Shown here piece after piece: positions 13,301 to 25,300 of a stretch of 64,000 nt of DNA. Position numbers and translations under genes: made by a program. The stretch comes from Limanda limanda (lineage: Eukaryota; Chordata; Actinopteri; Pleuronectiformes; Pleuronectidae), in assembly GCF_963576545.1 (NCBI RefSeq), contig NC_083651.1, positions 8,105,886 through 8,169,885 of the forward strand. The letters are read 5' to 3'. The first letter of the stretch is position 1. Each line of letters opens with the position of its first letter. The notes below the pieces were generated by a model. It did no database searches. It had not been told where the DNA came from and saw only the letters and a list, made by a program, of their open reading frames with translations.

Positions 13301-16300
13301 AACAGCGTGTCCAAGAATTGTTGGGACAACCTGTGCAGTTGTAGGGGCCCTAGGTGGGTCTGTGGGGTAAGATGGTGTACCTGAATGGTTCAGAGGTGTA
13401 AAGGAAGAAACAATAGGACTACTGTCATCGAGTGGGGAGTAAACAGGAATCATAGGTGGGCTTGAGGTATTTAATGATGTGAACGTAGGGACCATTGAGG
13501 TACTTGGAGGATTTAGGGAACTAAAAGAAGGAATCATTGCGGAACCTGTAGTGTCATGTAGGGAGTACACAGAAGTGGGTTGCAAAATTGCTGCATTCTG
13601 TGTATATGAAGATAGTGGAAGAATGTGGTTGTTCTCTGAAGTGTAAGCAGAAGAGATAAGTGCATTTGTAGTGCTGAGTGGCGTAAATGTGGGAACTACT
13701 TGTGTATCAGTAGCATTCAATGGTGTGAAGGTTGACATCAATGATTGACTTGTATGGACCATGTTTGTAGTAGTGGAACTAAAGGATGCATAAGTTGAAA
13801 TCATCTCTTGGGGGAATGGTGTGGATGATTGAGGAGCCATTGTCATACAGTAGTTTGAACTTCCTGTCAAGTGATCTGGGTCCACTGTTGTCAATGTACA
13901 GACATCATTTGTATCTTCCAAATCATTCTTTGTGGTTTGGACTCCAGCTTTACGACTCTTTGGATTCAAAGTGTTAACGTTCCCTTCAGACGTCTGCTGG
14001 TTATTTCTCCTGCGGACTGTCTGTAGTGTGTTGTGTACATAGTTTTTGACGTCTGTCCAAGATCTTCCACGAAGATCTGGTTCAGAAGCTATGCAAGCAT
14101 TGCATTGTTTTTTTCCGGGAACCTTCATGGTTGTGATAAAATCACTTAAATATCGCTTCACTGCAGCTTGCTCCTCCTCGCTCCAAGGTCTTCTCTTTAA
14201 AGCTGGCTTCGATGAGGTTCCTAAATGCAAAGAGCCATGGTTGTATTAGAGATAGAAGATCCTGATTCAATTAATAATGCCATAGTTTCTCAACTTAAAA
14301 TTGTAGAACTATGTTAACTAAAGAGCTTGACAATTATTTCTTGTGGAATGTGGAAAACGTAAAAACTATCAAGAATGAACTGGGATGAAAGAAAAAATAG
14401 TTTGATCATCTATTATTGAATGATGAATGAGAAAATGTCATCTGAGGACTCAGTTTTAAGCCTGAGAAGAACAAGAAAAAAACTTTTGGTATCAAAGGGC
14501 ACAAATCAGAAAAGCAAACATCACTCACCATCTCTTGTAGGGGTAGGTGGACTTGTGGATGGCAGTGTGCGATCCATCTTGAGCAGTTGTTTGCTCACTT
14601 CCTCCAGCTGCAATGCATTTCTTGAGAGCATGTTACACTCCTCACTGCTCTTCCCCACTAGCTTGGCAACTTGGTCCAATTCCCGTTCATTCAGGCTCAT
14701 TAGCTGCCAGCAGCTGGCAATTTGCTCTCTTAATGATGAGGACAGAAGTGCCTCTGGGTTTCTAACTCCACATTCCACCGCAGCCCTCCGAAAACAGTCC
14801 AATCCTCTGATGAAGGACGGACCTTCAGTCCTGGCAAACAGGTATGGATTTGTTTTTGAAACACCTGCTTGGTGTCGATTTTCAATGAGCAAATCAATTG
14901 ACAAAACCATCCTTTCTGTTAACAGAACCAGCATGTTTCTTCCATACTGACCCTCTAGTTCCAACCTTGTAAAAAAGGCACCTAGGTCCAGCTCCAATTT
15001 TGTGCTTTTCCTTATCTGATCAGCGGAGGGCAGAAATGTTCCAGTACTCTTTTTGCAAGTGTAAGTTTGCAAAAGCATTCTACCAATATTCCCTACCCTT
15101 CCTCTGTTGAACAGACAAACATCTGCCAGAGTGGCTTCACTGAGTTTTTTCCATGTTGACATAGAAGGACTTTCTTTCAGCTCCTCCCTGGCTTCATCTT
15201 CCTCCCCAGCGATAAACCTATGTAGTTTCATTAAATCTTCTGTCACAGTTGATTTGTCTACTTCAACTTTTTTCACGTCTTGTTTTAAAGACAATGCAAG
15301 AGCTTTGCGAGAAAAACACTCACTCCATTTTGTATCAAGAAGCTGTATGAACTTTTTCACTTCACTTTCAGTGTCACTGTCCTCTGTCATGCGGCTTTCC
15401 CCAAAAGCTATTTCTGCAGCTCTTTTCAAAGAATAGCCAATTTTTGATACAAGGGAGACTGTTTTGAACTTACTGGAACTGGGATCAAAACCACTAGCTC
15501 TTTTGGCCCCTTCAACTGCCAATGCAAATTTGGATGGTAGACATAATTCATGCAAATACCTCACACTGTTGTCAAGCTCATTTACAGCCAGCACAAATCT
15601 ACCCAGTTCCCTCATTTTCTGTGCAATATAAGCAAACTGTGACTTGTCATGTTCATACTTAACAGACAATGCATTGCCATATTTACAAATAAGTGGGTCA
15701 TTTCTTATATGCCTTGAGATGTCATCTTGATGCATGATATGGATGATTTCCTCGCAGCCTCCAGTTAGGAACTCTGACATTGGAAGCAGCTGATGGGCAG
15801 TACTGGTGACTCGATTTGTCCTTTCAGAGGATTTCTGATCTCCTTTTCTGGCCTTACATGACCGCTCATGTCTCCATAAATCTGTTTTGCGGTAAAAAGC
15901 AAAGCAGTGCTGGCAGGGCAGGAAGTCACGAACAGATATGGTGGGATTTTTCACCTGTTTCTTAGAGAAAATTTCCCCTTCGCCACTTTTGACAACATGG
16001 CAATTGTGCTCATAATCTCCTTTATTGCGAATTTGGTCAAGCAAAGACTGCCTCACTTTGGAACCTTTGGGGAAGTGTATTGCATGGGCAACATCCGTTT
16101 CCTCAGCATGCTTCTTTTCCAAATGCTTTGCAAGTTGGGTGAACGCCATTTTGCAATATAAACAGAAATGCTTCTTCGATGGCTCTCTTTTCTCCTCTAC
16201 AGTGCAAGGTGTTGCTTCAAGCACTTTCTTACAGGTCCTTAGACTTGATCGCGTTGGTTCTTTCTTCTCTGAAGTTTTCCAACAGCGCTGTGATCGTCTT

Positions 16301-19300
16301 TTTACAATCTCCTTTGTGCCCATCTCAGATTGAGCTTGATCTGTACAGTCTGACTGACCTGCCACCACATCCTCTGCCTCGTCATTTGAGTCATTTGCTT
16401 CCTGAGGGGACCATTGTTTGTCAGCTATGTCCTTTATTACTGTTCTTTCATCATCCCTTGTCAGCATCCATACCGCATCCAAACTCATTTCATTTGATGA
16501 ACCACCTTTCGTGTCATCAAACATCTCATCTTCCTCTGCTTGCCTCCGGTCTTTCTTTACGTCACTTTTGTGCTCAATGATTGAATCACAATCATTATTT
16601 TTGAATTCAGTGATATCGTTCCCACCTTTTAGGATGCTTTCATGTTCCCTCCTTGTCACTTGCTCTGAGTTTGTAAAGGCCGGGCGGCATAACATTTCTT
16701 CGACATCTTTTGGACAATCCAAAACTTGTAGTATGTTCTCTTTAATGCTTGGGGAACACTCTTCATTTCTTGAACTGTCAAGGTTAGCAGTCAACCTAAG
16801 AGCATCATTCGTACTTCTCTCTTCAATCAAGCTCCTCTCTCCTTCAAATGACCTCTTCTCCCCAATTGTACATGCCTGTAAAAGAACAAGTATATGTAAG
16901 ACTCATCACCAAATCAGACCCCATGAATAATTTGATAAAGTGAGCTTAAAACACACATTCATTGGAAAATAAAAGTGGGGAGGGAAACAAAAACTAAATT
17001 TTAGAAGTAATTTTTGGAAGTAATTTTTTAAGGAGGTGGTGATAAGTCAAGAAATTTTTTTTGGGTGTTGCCTTGTCAAAATCCCTTGCACACTTTTCAA
17101 CAGCTGTTTCAGTGAAAACACCTTGGAAATGCCCCACCAAGATCCAGGCTCATTCAAACAAAAGTCAACGTGATGGCCACACATCACTTTTAAGTCAAAC
17201 GCAGACAAAATAAAAAAAAATCCCTGATACCTCACAAATCTCCAGTACAAAAACCACATGTGACCCATTCGAGAACAGTTAATGGCTTTATTGGATCGAG
17301 CAGTGTTTTGACATTGTAAATGTCTAACCAAGTAAATGTAGTCATGGGGTGTTGGATGAAATGCTACATGGAGGGAACAGAATATGCACTGACACTAGAC
17401 CTACATTCATGGTTTGCAATAAAACAAGTAATGTTACTTTGGACGTTATATATACAAGAATATGCTTAGCGTAGCAATACTTTTACAGTAAAATCTATTA
17501 AACTGGTGATTTAGCACAACATCTTCAATGTGGCTGAAAAAAAATTCCAGGATCAGGCTGGAGACTGATACAAAACATGGGAAACCCATTAATGGTGTTC
17601 AACCATTAACATAATATCAAAGTTTTTATCAAATCTATTCTTAGTTGGTAAGATAAAAGACAAAAACATACTACGTATAATAGCTGCTGGTGCATGCTGC
17701 AAGGCACATATTAAGTACTATGATTATAATGATGATATATGTTCTGAAGCACATTCAGTATGTACCTGCTTTAAGTGGTTCATCTTGTCCTGGTACTTCA
17801 TATTTTCAATGTCCTCTTCCATTGGTTTGTTCACTGCAAGACAAGACAAGGACAACGTCTCTAATGTGCACATATTTGAATACATTTGAAATATTGACAG
17901 TGTACAAGCTACCAATGTACAATCAAACTACATTACAGAGCCATTCTAAACATCAGAGCGATGGTGGCACAGTGGCTGGCATGCAAAGCATACTAATGAG
18001 ACAACCGCAGAAGGTTTCATTTGTAGTTTGACCCACGTGACTGAATTTGTCACAGACCATCAACATTGATATAAACAATGCAAGTTAACACAAAGATGGC
18101 TCAGTCGCTGTTTAAAGTCATCAAAACTACAATTATGGTATATAACTAAATGAATTCAATCATCGCCATCAACATTGTATAGATAAGGTATATCCCCGGG
18201 GGAATATGTTCGAATAAAACTTAACATACCTTAATGCATAGAACAACAGAGAAATTCAGTAAGATCTCATGAACTTAATTGTCCTTTAACTTAGACTAAG
18301 TATCTACTTTTTATGGGAAAGTTGATTCTGCTTCATAACAAAAAACAAACAATAGCTGTACTCTTGGATTCAATAACTTCCCTGTAAAACAACTACACAA
18401 TAACAAAACTGCTGAACTTATATATATTTATATCTATAATACTAGTAAAAGGAATTTAAGGTTATACTCTTACCTGGGTTTGTTGCAAAAGCGATTGGTC
18501 TTTGGAGATGTGAAAAACATCTTGAGGTGATGAATTATTCGAAGATATGACACAGGAAAGTCTGTCAGTGTAGATCTTGAGTAAACAGATTCCTTGGTGC
18601 ACCGTTGTGGAAAAAAACCTTTTCATTTACAAATGATGTATGGATAAAGATCCTTTTAATGCACGTGCTTGAATTATTACAGCTTTGTTATATGTTGCCC
18701 ATGAGCTAAATGAGCAATTCTCAAAAGACTTTCTGATGTCCCAATGTTTTTAAGTAAAATAATAAAATAAAGAATATGTGTCTGTGTCAATTTTTGTTTT
18801 ATCTTCAAGCTACTTTGCTTGAAATAGCAAAAACATGCTTTATGACACAAAAAACAGTACAGTTTTGTTATTTTAAGACTCTTTGTTGCTTCACCATCTG
18901 GAAAATTAAGTGCATTTTTAACGCAGTGTCAGTTTTGTATTAGTGATGCAGTGGACCTGGTCAGACACTTGAAATCCTTTGTAAACACAGCATCATTTTA
19001 TACCGCTTAACCATGAAAGAAAGAAAAATAAATCCCTTTGTTCAAAGCCATTCACACAACTACTCCCACTCATACACTTTGGGGCAACCAAGGTGCAGCT
19101 GCAAAATTAGCAAAATTAATTTTTGTCTTGGAAATGGAGGGTTACAAGGCCTAGAGTTACAGGTCAATTAAAAATAAAGATTATACTAAATAAAACATAG
19201 GATTAAAAGTAAGTTAACTAAAATAAGGTGAGTTGGGTGAATTATTTCGTAAAATTTACGAAAACATGTTAAACATTACAAGAGTACTTACCTCTTGGTC

Positions 19301-22300
19301 AAGATTATAGTCCTCCTTAGAATTAAGTGCCAATTTCACAGCCATGTAATCTCCACATTTCACAGCATCCCGCAGCTCACCTGATGAGAACAAAGCAGAG
19401 ACAAACAAAGTTTAAGTACTTTAAATTGAGGTACAAATAAGTGATCTTGCAATTAAAACATATTTAAGATACAGTAAAAACGCATTTAAAATTTTGCTCA
19501 AAATTATTATCTTCATTTTATAATAACAAAACAAACAACTAAAGTTTCTGGGCATACTTTGGACACAACATTAAAGATAAGCTTGTGATTTTTCCACAAA
19601 CAGGCAATGCTAACATTTTTATAATGCCCTCTGAACATGTGCACAGTATGTACACAAAATGTTTGATAAAGGAAGATGGAACACATCATAAGCTAAATTC
19701 AAGATTTAATTTGTGCCTAAAAAACATTTTGACTTTTAGAATATGCCATGTGTAATCAAGCAGGCCAAAACCTTGAGCAGAGATCGAGAGAGGTTTATGA
19801 AGAGACAAATTTACTCAGAATGTCCAGATTTGGCAACATTTGAGATTTCAAACTTAGTTTGACTCCAACGGGAGCAGATTTACTGACAAAAAAACATATT
19901 GGAAAATCTTTAAATAACTGTATACACTTTGCATTTTAATCTGTGTTGTGCCTCTATAGGAAGCAGTTCTTTCTTGACTTAAGGCAAAGAGGGACCTGGT
20001 ACTTCCTGTAGCAAATGGGTGTCTTAACCCAAAAACTGAAAATGGGCTTATATCCAAAACATTTTGGTTACATATAAACGCAAATGACATGACAATATTG
20101 CTTAATATTTAACATGCCCTTCTATGGTGAGTGTTATGATACGCACAGCGCTTCCCCCTTCACTCATGCTCACTTTTCTTCTATACAATACTTCGGATAG
20201 TTTAGCACCAAGGACCAAAACATAACATATTTATCCAATTATGAAGTTGAGCTACAAGATGGCAGACAACTTATTGTCTCAGATGGGGTGGAAATACTTA
20301 CTGGGTGTTAATGGTGGACCTGACAGGATCTCATCCTCTCCATTTAGATGTTTCTGGAAGTCATCCAGAGTCATCCAGTCCAGATTGAGGTCCATTCCAA
20401 GACTTAGTGTGGCTTGACCCTTGTCTGTACATCACATATTATGAAGGTCAAAATTTGACAGTGAGGAGGTAGCCGTACAATTACTCATGAAACAAAGTTG
20501 CACCTATTGGGGTAGGGTTTACGTTCAGCATGTGCTCAGTGGGCACCAGACTATGCAACATATTTTTCACACCTTCTGGCGGCTCCTGGGAGTCCTTATG
20601 GTCTTCAGTCACGAGGCGTCTCGGCTCACTGTCCTCTCTCCTCTTCCTCTTATCATCAGTTGAAGTTCTCCTTTCCCAACTAGGCCGTTGTGGCTCCTCT
20701 GGCCTATCCCTCCGCTCCCGAGGATCCTCCCCTATCCTCGGCTTTGCAGTACTTTCTTCTCCTTCCCTCTCATCGCTGTCCAGGTTGAATCCATAACTCT
20801 GGCTTGGTTTGGACCCTAAAGGGGAGTAGACGAGTCAGCATATATTGTCATGGATGTCACATAAAGACAATCAAACCTATAGACGACATTAGACTCTTAT
20901 TTTCCCAGATTGTCATTCCATATTCCAAGTTACTTATTTGCCATGTTTATTAGGTAGTTTGACAACCAAAAAGTAATTGTCAGCTGTTTGAGGCTTGATC
21001 CATACTACTAGCTTAATTTCACATGCCTCTAATCATTTTTAATGACTCCACATCTTAATATTATACAATCATAATGGCTTAAATTGAAGATCCATTAAAC
21101 GTTTAAACAAAAGTGAGTGATTTTAGACTTCTCTGTCAAAATACAAAAGTGTATAGACAGCTTGTAATGAAATAGTACTTAATATGGGAGTCTGAATATA
21201 ATCTTTTATAACTATGATAAAACATCACTAACATCAACTCTGAATGTTAGGGCTAACTGCAGTACAGGCTAAAAGTGTAAATGCATCTTAACTTTTTCCT
21301 CCTTGTTTTACCTCTTGCATTTATGTATTTGCCTCAGTTGGGTTGACCAACATCCATAACTTGTGTTTTTTCTCTATGAGTGTCTTGCATACCATCTGAT
21401 TGCTTAGTCCTCTCGGTCTTCTCAGCCTCTGGTTTCTGAGCAGGAGACTCTTTGCTTGGTTTGGGGAACTTCTCCAGTTTTCCAAGTAGCTAATGTTGAC
21501 AAAGAAAAAAAAAGAACAACATTGTGACCAACTTGTTTTTTTCCCCTCGAGGAAATGAGAAGTTCAAAACTTGAATCATGTCATGGTTATTCTGGAACCA
21601 ATCCACGCACTGCACGCAGCTCAACAATGAATGATTATTAACTCATTTGAAACAGAAAAATATAAGAGTAGTTAGTGAAGGCCAATGTTGACATAAAAAA
21701 AGAAATCAATGTATGGACAACAGTTCATATCATAACTGTAGCAGATCAGAGGACGTCCACTGAGTAGGACATTGTTTTTTTCTGAGACCGTTATGATACA
21801 GTAAAAATGTCATAACAACCCTATTTTGATTATTTGCATATGTTCTTTTTTTTATATTCTTTCTTTTTTTTGACAGTTGTTTACAAAAGCTTACATCAGC
21901 TGAAGGGCAATTTTCTTTCTTCTGCTGTCAACCTTTTTCTGCATATGTTCTTGATACATTTAGACTAGTGATGCAGTTTACTGTCACTGTTTGGATCTGC
22001 CAGATGTCATCAACCCACAATTTGTAAATTCAGTTTATATTGTTTATAAAATACATAAAACATTGAAACCTTATTACAACATATGAATCCTAATTTTTTT
22101 GTCTAAGATATGGGGTTGTGTACAGCAGTAAGGTAACACGAGTTCAGTTACTCCTCATACTTTGCCACACTTCTTGCATGTGTTTTAATCTGAGGCTAGT
22201 AGTAGTCTTTAGTCTAACATAATCATTAAAAACTTGGCTTAGAACAATTACAGAGCTACACTATTTAGTCATTAGTTTTAGGTCTAGTTAAAAAAAGGTG

Positions 22301-25300
22301 GTTTTGTAAAAGGATGTAGAAGCTTCTTAGTACACTGCTGATCATTGTTTATCAGAGCAGCTCAGCAGGTTCTGTACACAACCCCATATCTTAGATATAT
22401 TGTAATAAGGTTTCAATGTTTTATGTATTTTATAAACAATATAAACTGAATGAACTAAAAAGCACGTTTGTGCACGTACATCTCAAGCTACAGCTAAAAA
22501 ATCAAATGAGGAGCATCCGGTTACTGTTAACAACTACTGAATGAGATATACATGCAATCACATTCATACTACTAATACTGTACCTTTGAAGGTTTGCCAC
22601 TGGTCTTCTCTACAGGAGGCTGATGAGCTGGCTGCCGGCGAGGGGCACGATCCTTGGCCTCACAGTTTAACAGGAACTTCTCAAACAGGTTAGTGGAGCC
22701 TGTGGGGTCCTTCTGTCCCAATAACTCCTCTTTGGCCACATCGTCCTCCTTGACCTTGGTGCTGGCGGCTAATGAAACGGAAGATGAGGACGACGACGAT
22801 GTGGAGGAAGACGGGGCTTTGAGTGTTGCAGACGTGCTCTCCTGCCCTTTGGTTTTTACTTTCTTATGCAGGGTGGAGCTATCACTTGAGTCGGAGTGTG
22901 GGGCATTGTCCTCTTTGCTTTTTGAGGTGAGGCCCTTCAGCTTTTGGAGGCTGCTCTCTTTCAGAACGCTGTCTGGCTTCTTGCTCTTTTTGTCACTGAC
23001 AAGGTCCTTTAAGCCCTGAAGTTTTACTTCCCACTTTCCCTTCTTCAGTTTCGACTTGTCGTCCAAACGCAACCTTTCAGCCGACTTTGTTACATTCTCT
23101 CTTGATGTGGTGTCGTCCAGTTGGGACTCTGAAGGGCCATCACTCAGGTCATCTTCCAGAGGAGCAGCTGCCTCCTCATCAGAGGTTTCAATCTTTCGAT
23201 CCTTCTTTGCTTTCTTTTTCTTTCCCTCCTCTACCTTTTCTTTCTTATGCTTTCCTCCGTCTTTTCCCTTTTCCTTCTTGTGTTTTTTGGAGGGGACAAG
23301 CTCATCGTCATCCTCTTCAGAGTCAAGCAGACGCTTTTTTGGATCCGCCCTTTTCTCCTTGGAAGGTGAAGATGGAGTAGGGGCCCTCTCTGCCTCTTCT
23401 TCTTCTTCTTCATCTGTCTCTGGAGCAGGCAGAGGCCTCACCTCATCCTTTCGTTTTTCTTTCTTCTTCTTCTTGTCTTTCGTAGGCAATTCTTCTTCTT
23501 CCCGGATCTTTTTCTTTTTCTTCTTCTTGATGGGCATCTGAACGGGGCGGTCTTTGTCGCTGTCACTCTCTGAGTCTGCATCAAACACGTCGCTCTTTGA
23601 AGGCAGTTTCTAATTTTATAAGAAAAATATGAATCATTAATCTTATTGCTATACAAAGAGACACTGACTAAATGACAAACAGTATTATTTGTTTAAAACA
23701 GCTAAATATTTTGGGGGCTGGGATATATCTAATTCAGCTAAGTATATATTTTGGTCCAATGCAGATATATACAGAATTGATAATCATCTTGGAGCGCAAC
23801 TTTGTAGCTTCTGTATTGCGGAGTTAATCAATCAATACCTCATTTCCAATTGATCTATTGATACAACTGTGATCAAAATACCAGTTAATGAGTAAGATTT
23901 AAAAAGTGTATGCAATAAATGTTCTACAATTACAATATTATTGCTTGGAGTTTTCCCTGCCATAGTTAGGCTGAGCAAGTGTTTTTGCAGAGTTCCTTAA
24001 GGCAAATGAAGATTAAATAAATAAGACATTTACACGAAATTTCCCTCTAAAAACTGAGTAGTATTCTTTATGTACACACCTGATTGTCCCTTGGACTTAC
24101 CACGCTCTTCTTGGCTTCTGCTTCTTTCTTGGCCTTAGCTTCTACCATGGCCTTCTTATAGGCTAAAAGGACTTCACGACAGTCCTCTAAATGAGCCTCT
24201 GGCTCCCAAGTGTCATCGTCGGAGCAGTAATTCTTCCAGCGGACTCTGTAGAGCACTTCACCCTGAAAACAGACACAAGAGATACAGCATGAAGCTCAGG
24301 TATGATGGTACGATGGAAACATTTCCAGATTGGGGTTACACATGCAAACATGGCTGACAGACTAGATAAAATTAGTAATTGTGGAATCGTGAAGGGTGGA
24401 CCTTTTTCTGTGCATTACTGATTGCATGAATTATAATAGTCTGGTTTTTTGTTATAATTGCAACAATGCACCAACATACAACCACTGTTTTGATGACTGC
24501 ATCTTGCTAGAGAGCTGGCAGTAGACAAAGCTCACTTCCATTGTCCTCAGAGTTTCTGCACAGATACTGTAAGGGCCAAGAATTAGTAATAACACACTGG
24601 GGTTAATATCTGTTCCTCAAGAGCCTCTTCAAGGCATTTGCTTTGTAATTCATTACTGGTGTAACTTTATTTTTTTTTATTTGTTGAGTGATGTGGCTTT
24701 GAATATGCAGTGACAGTTGCTCTGAAGCTTGGGATACTGTTATTTGCAACAGTAAATGTTTCTGTAGGAGAGGATTAATTAAGCAGTGAGATCAATACAA
24801 TTCTGCTGAATACAACATTCGACATTTCTGAGTGTTTTTTTTTGCGTTTCAAATGTTGCAGTGAAATAGCAACCCTTTTATCTTTGTCATACACATGTTT
24901 CTCCAGCACAACTTCCCCTACTTTACATCTATTCTTCCAAATTAATTGGAGTGAAAAATACTATTCAAATTTGTTCACTTGATGTAAGGAGAGTGAGTAA
25001 AAATGTAACTTGGCTGTCGAGGAAAAACAACCCCCTCCATGAACCCACTCACACCGCCCTTCACGAGAGTCTAGTTAATGTTTAAGCGTGAAAGTGGGAC
25101 ACTGCTCTTGTGACTTTAAAAACAAAAAGAGTGAAGAAATAATGGTTATTACTGGGTCAACCAGAAACAACCACACCACGTGTACAACAATATACATATC
25201 TTCAAGTTGACTGAATGAGCTGTTGATATGAACTCGTAGATTTGTCTGTATAACTGTTTGTGTTGTATGTAAATAACCGTTTTAGTATTTGGTGTGTTTT

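Noticed and set aside
15107..16930. Several plus-strand frames of 80-170 codons
   Set aside because: They are antisense to the large exon of the nested gene and show no domain.
17766..19380. Nested exons as an alternative 3' end of mphosph8
   Set aside because: Exon 7 ends in phase 0, and the exon beginning TGAACAAACC would give an immediate stop. The independent ATG in that exon fits a separate gene better.
23056..23541. 161-codon Ser/Phe-rich plus-strand frame
   Set aside because: It is the antisense shadow of the Lys/Glu-rich exon 3 of mphosph8.
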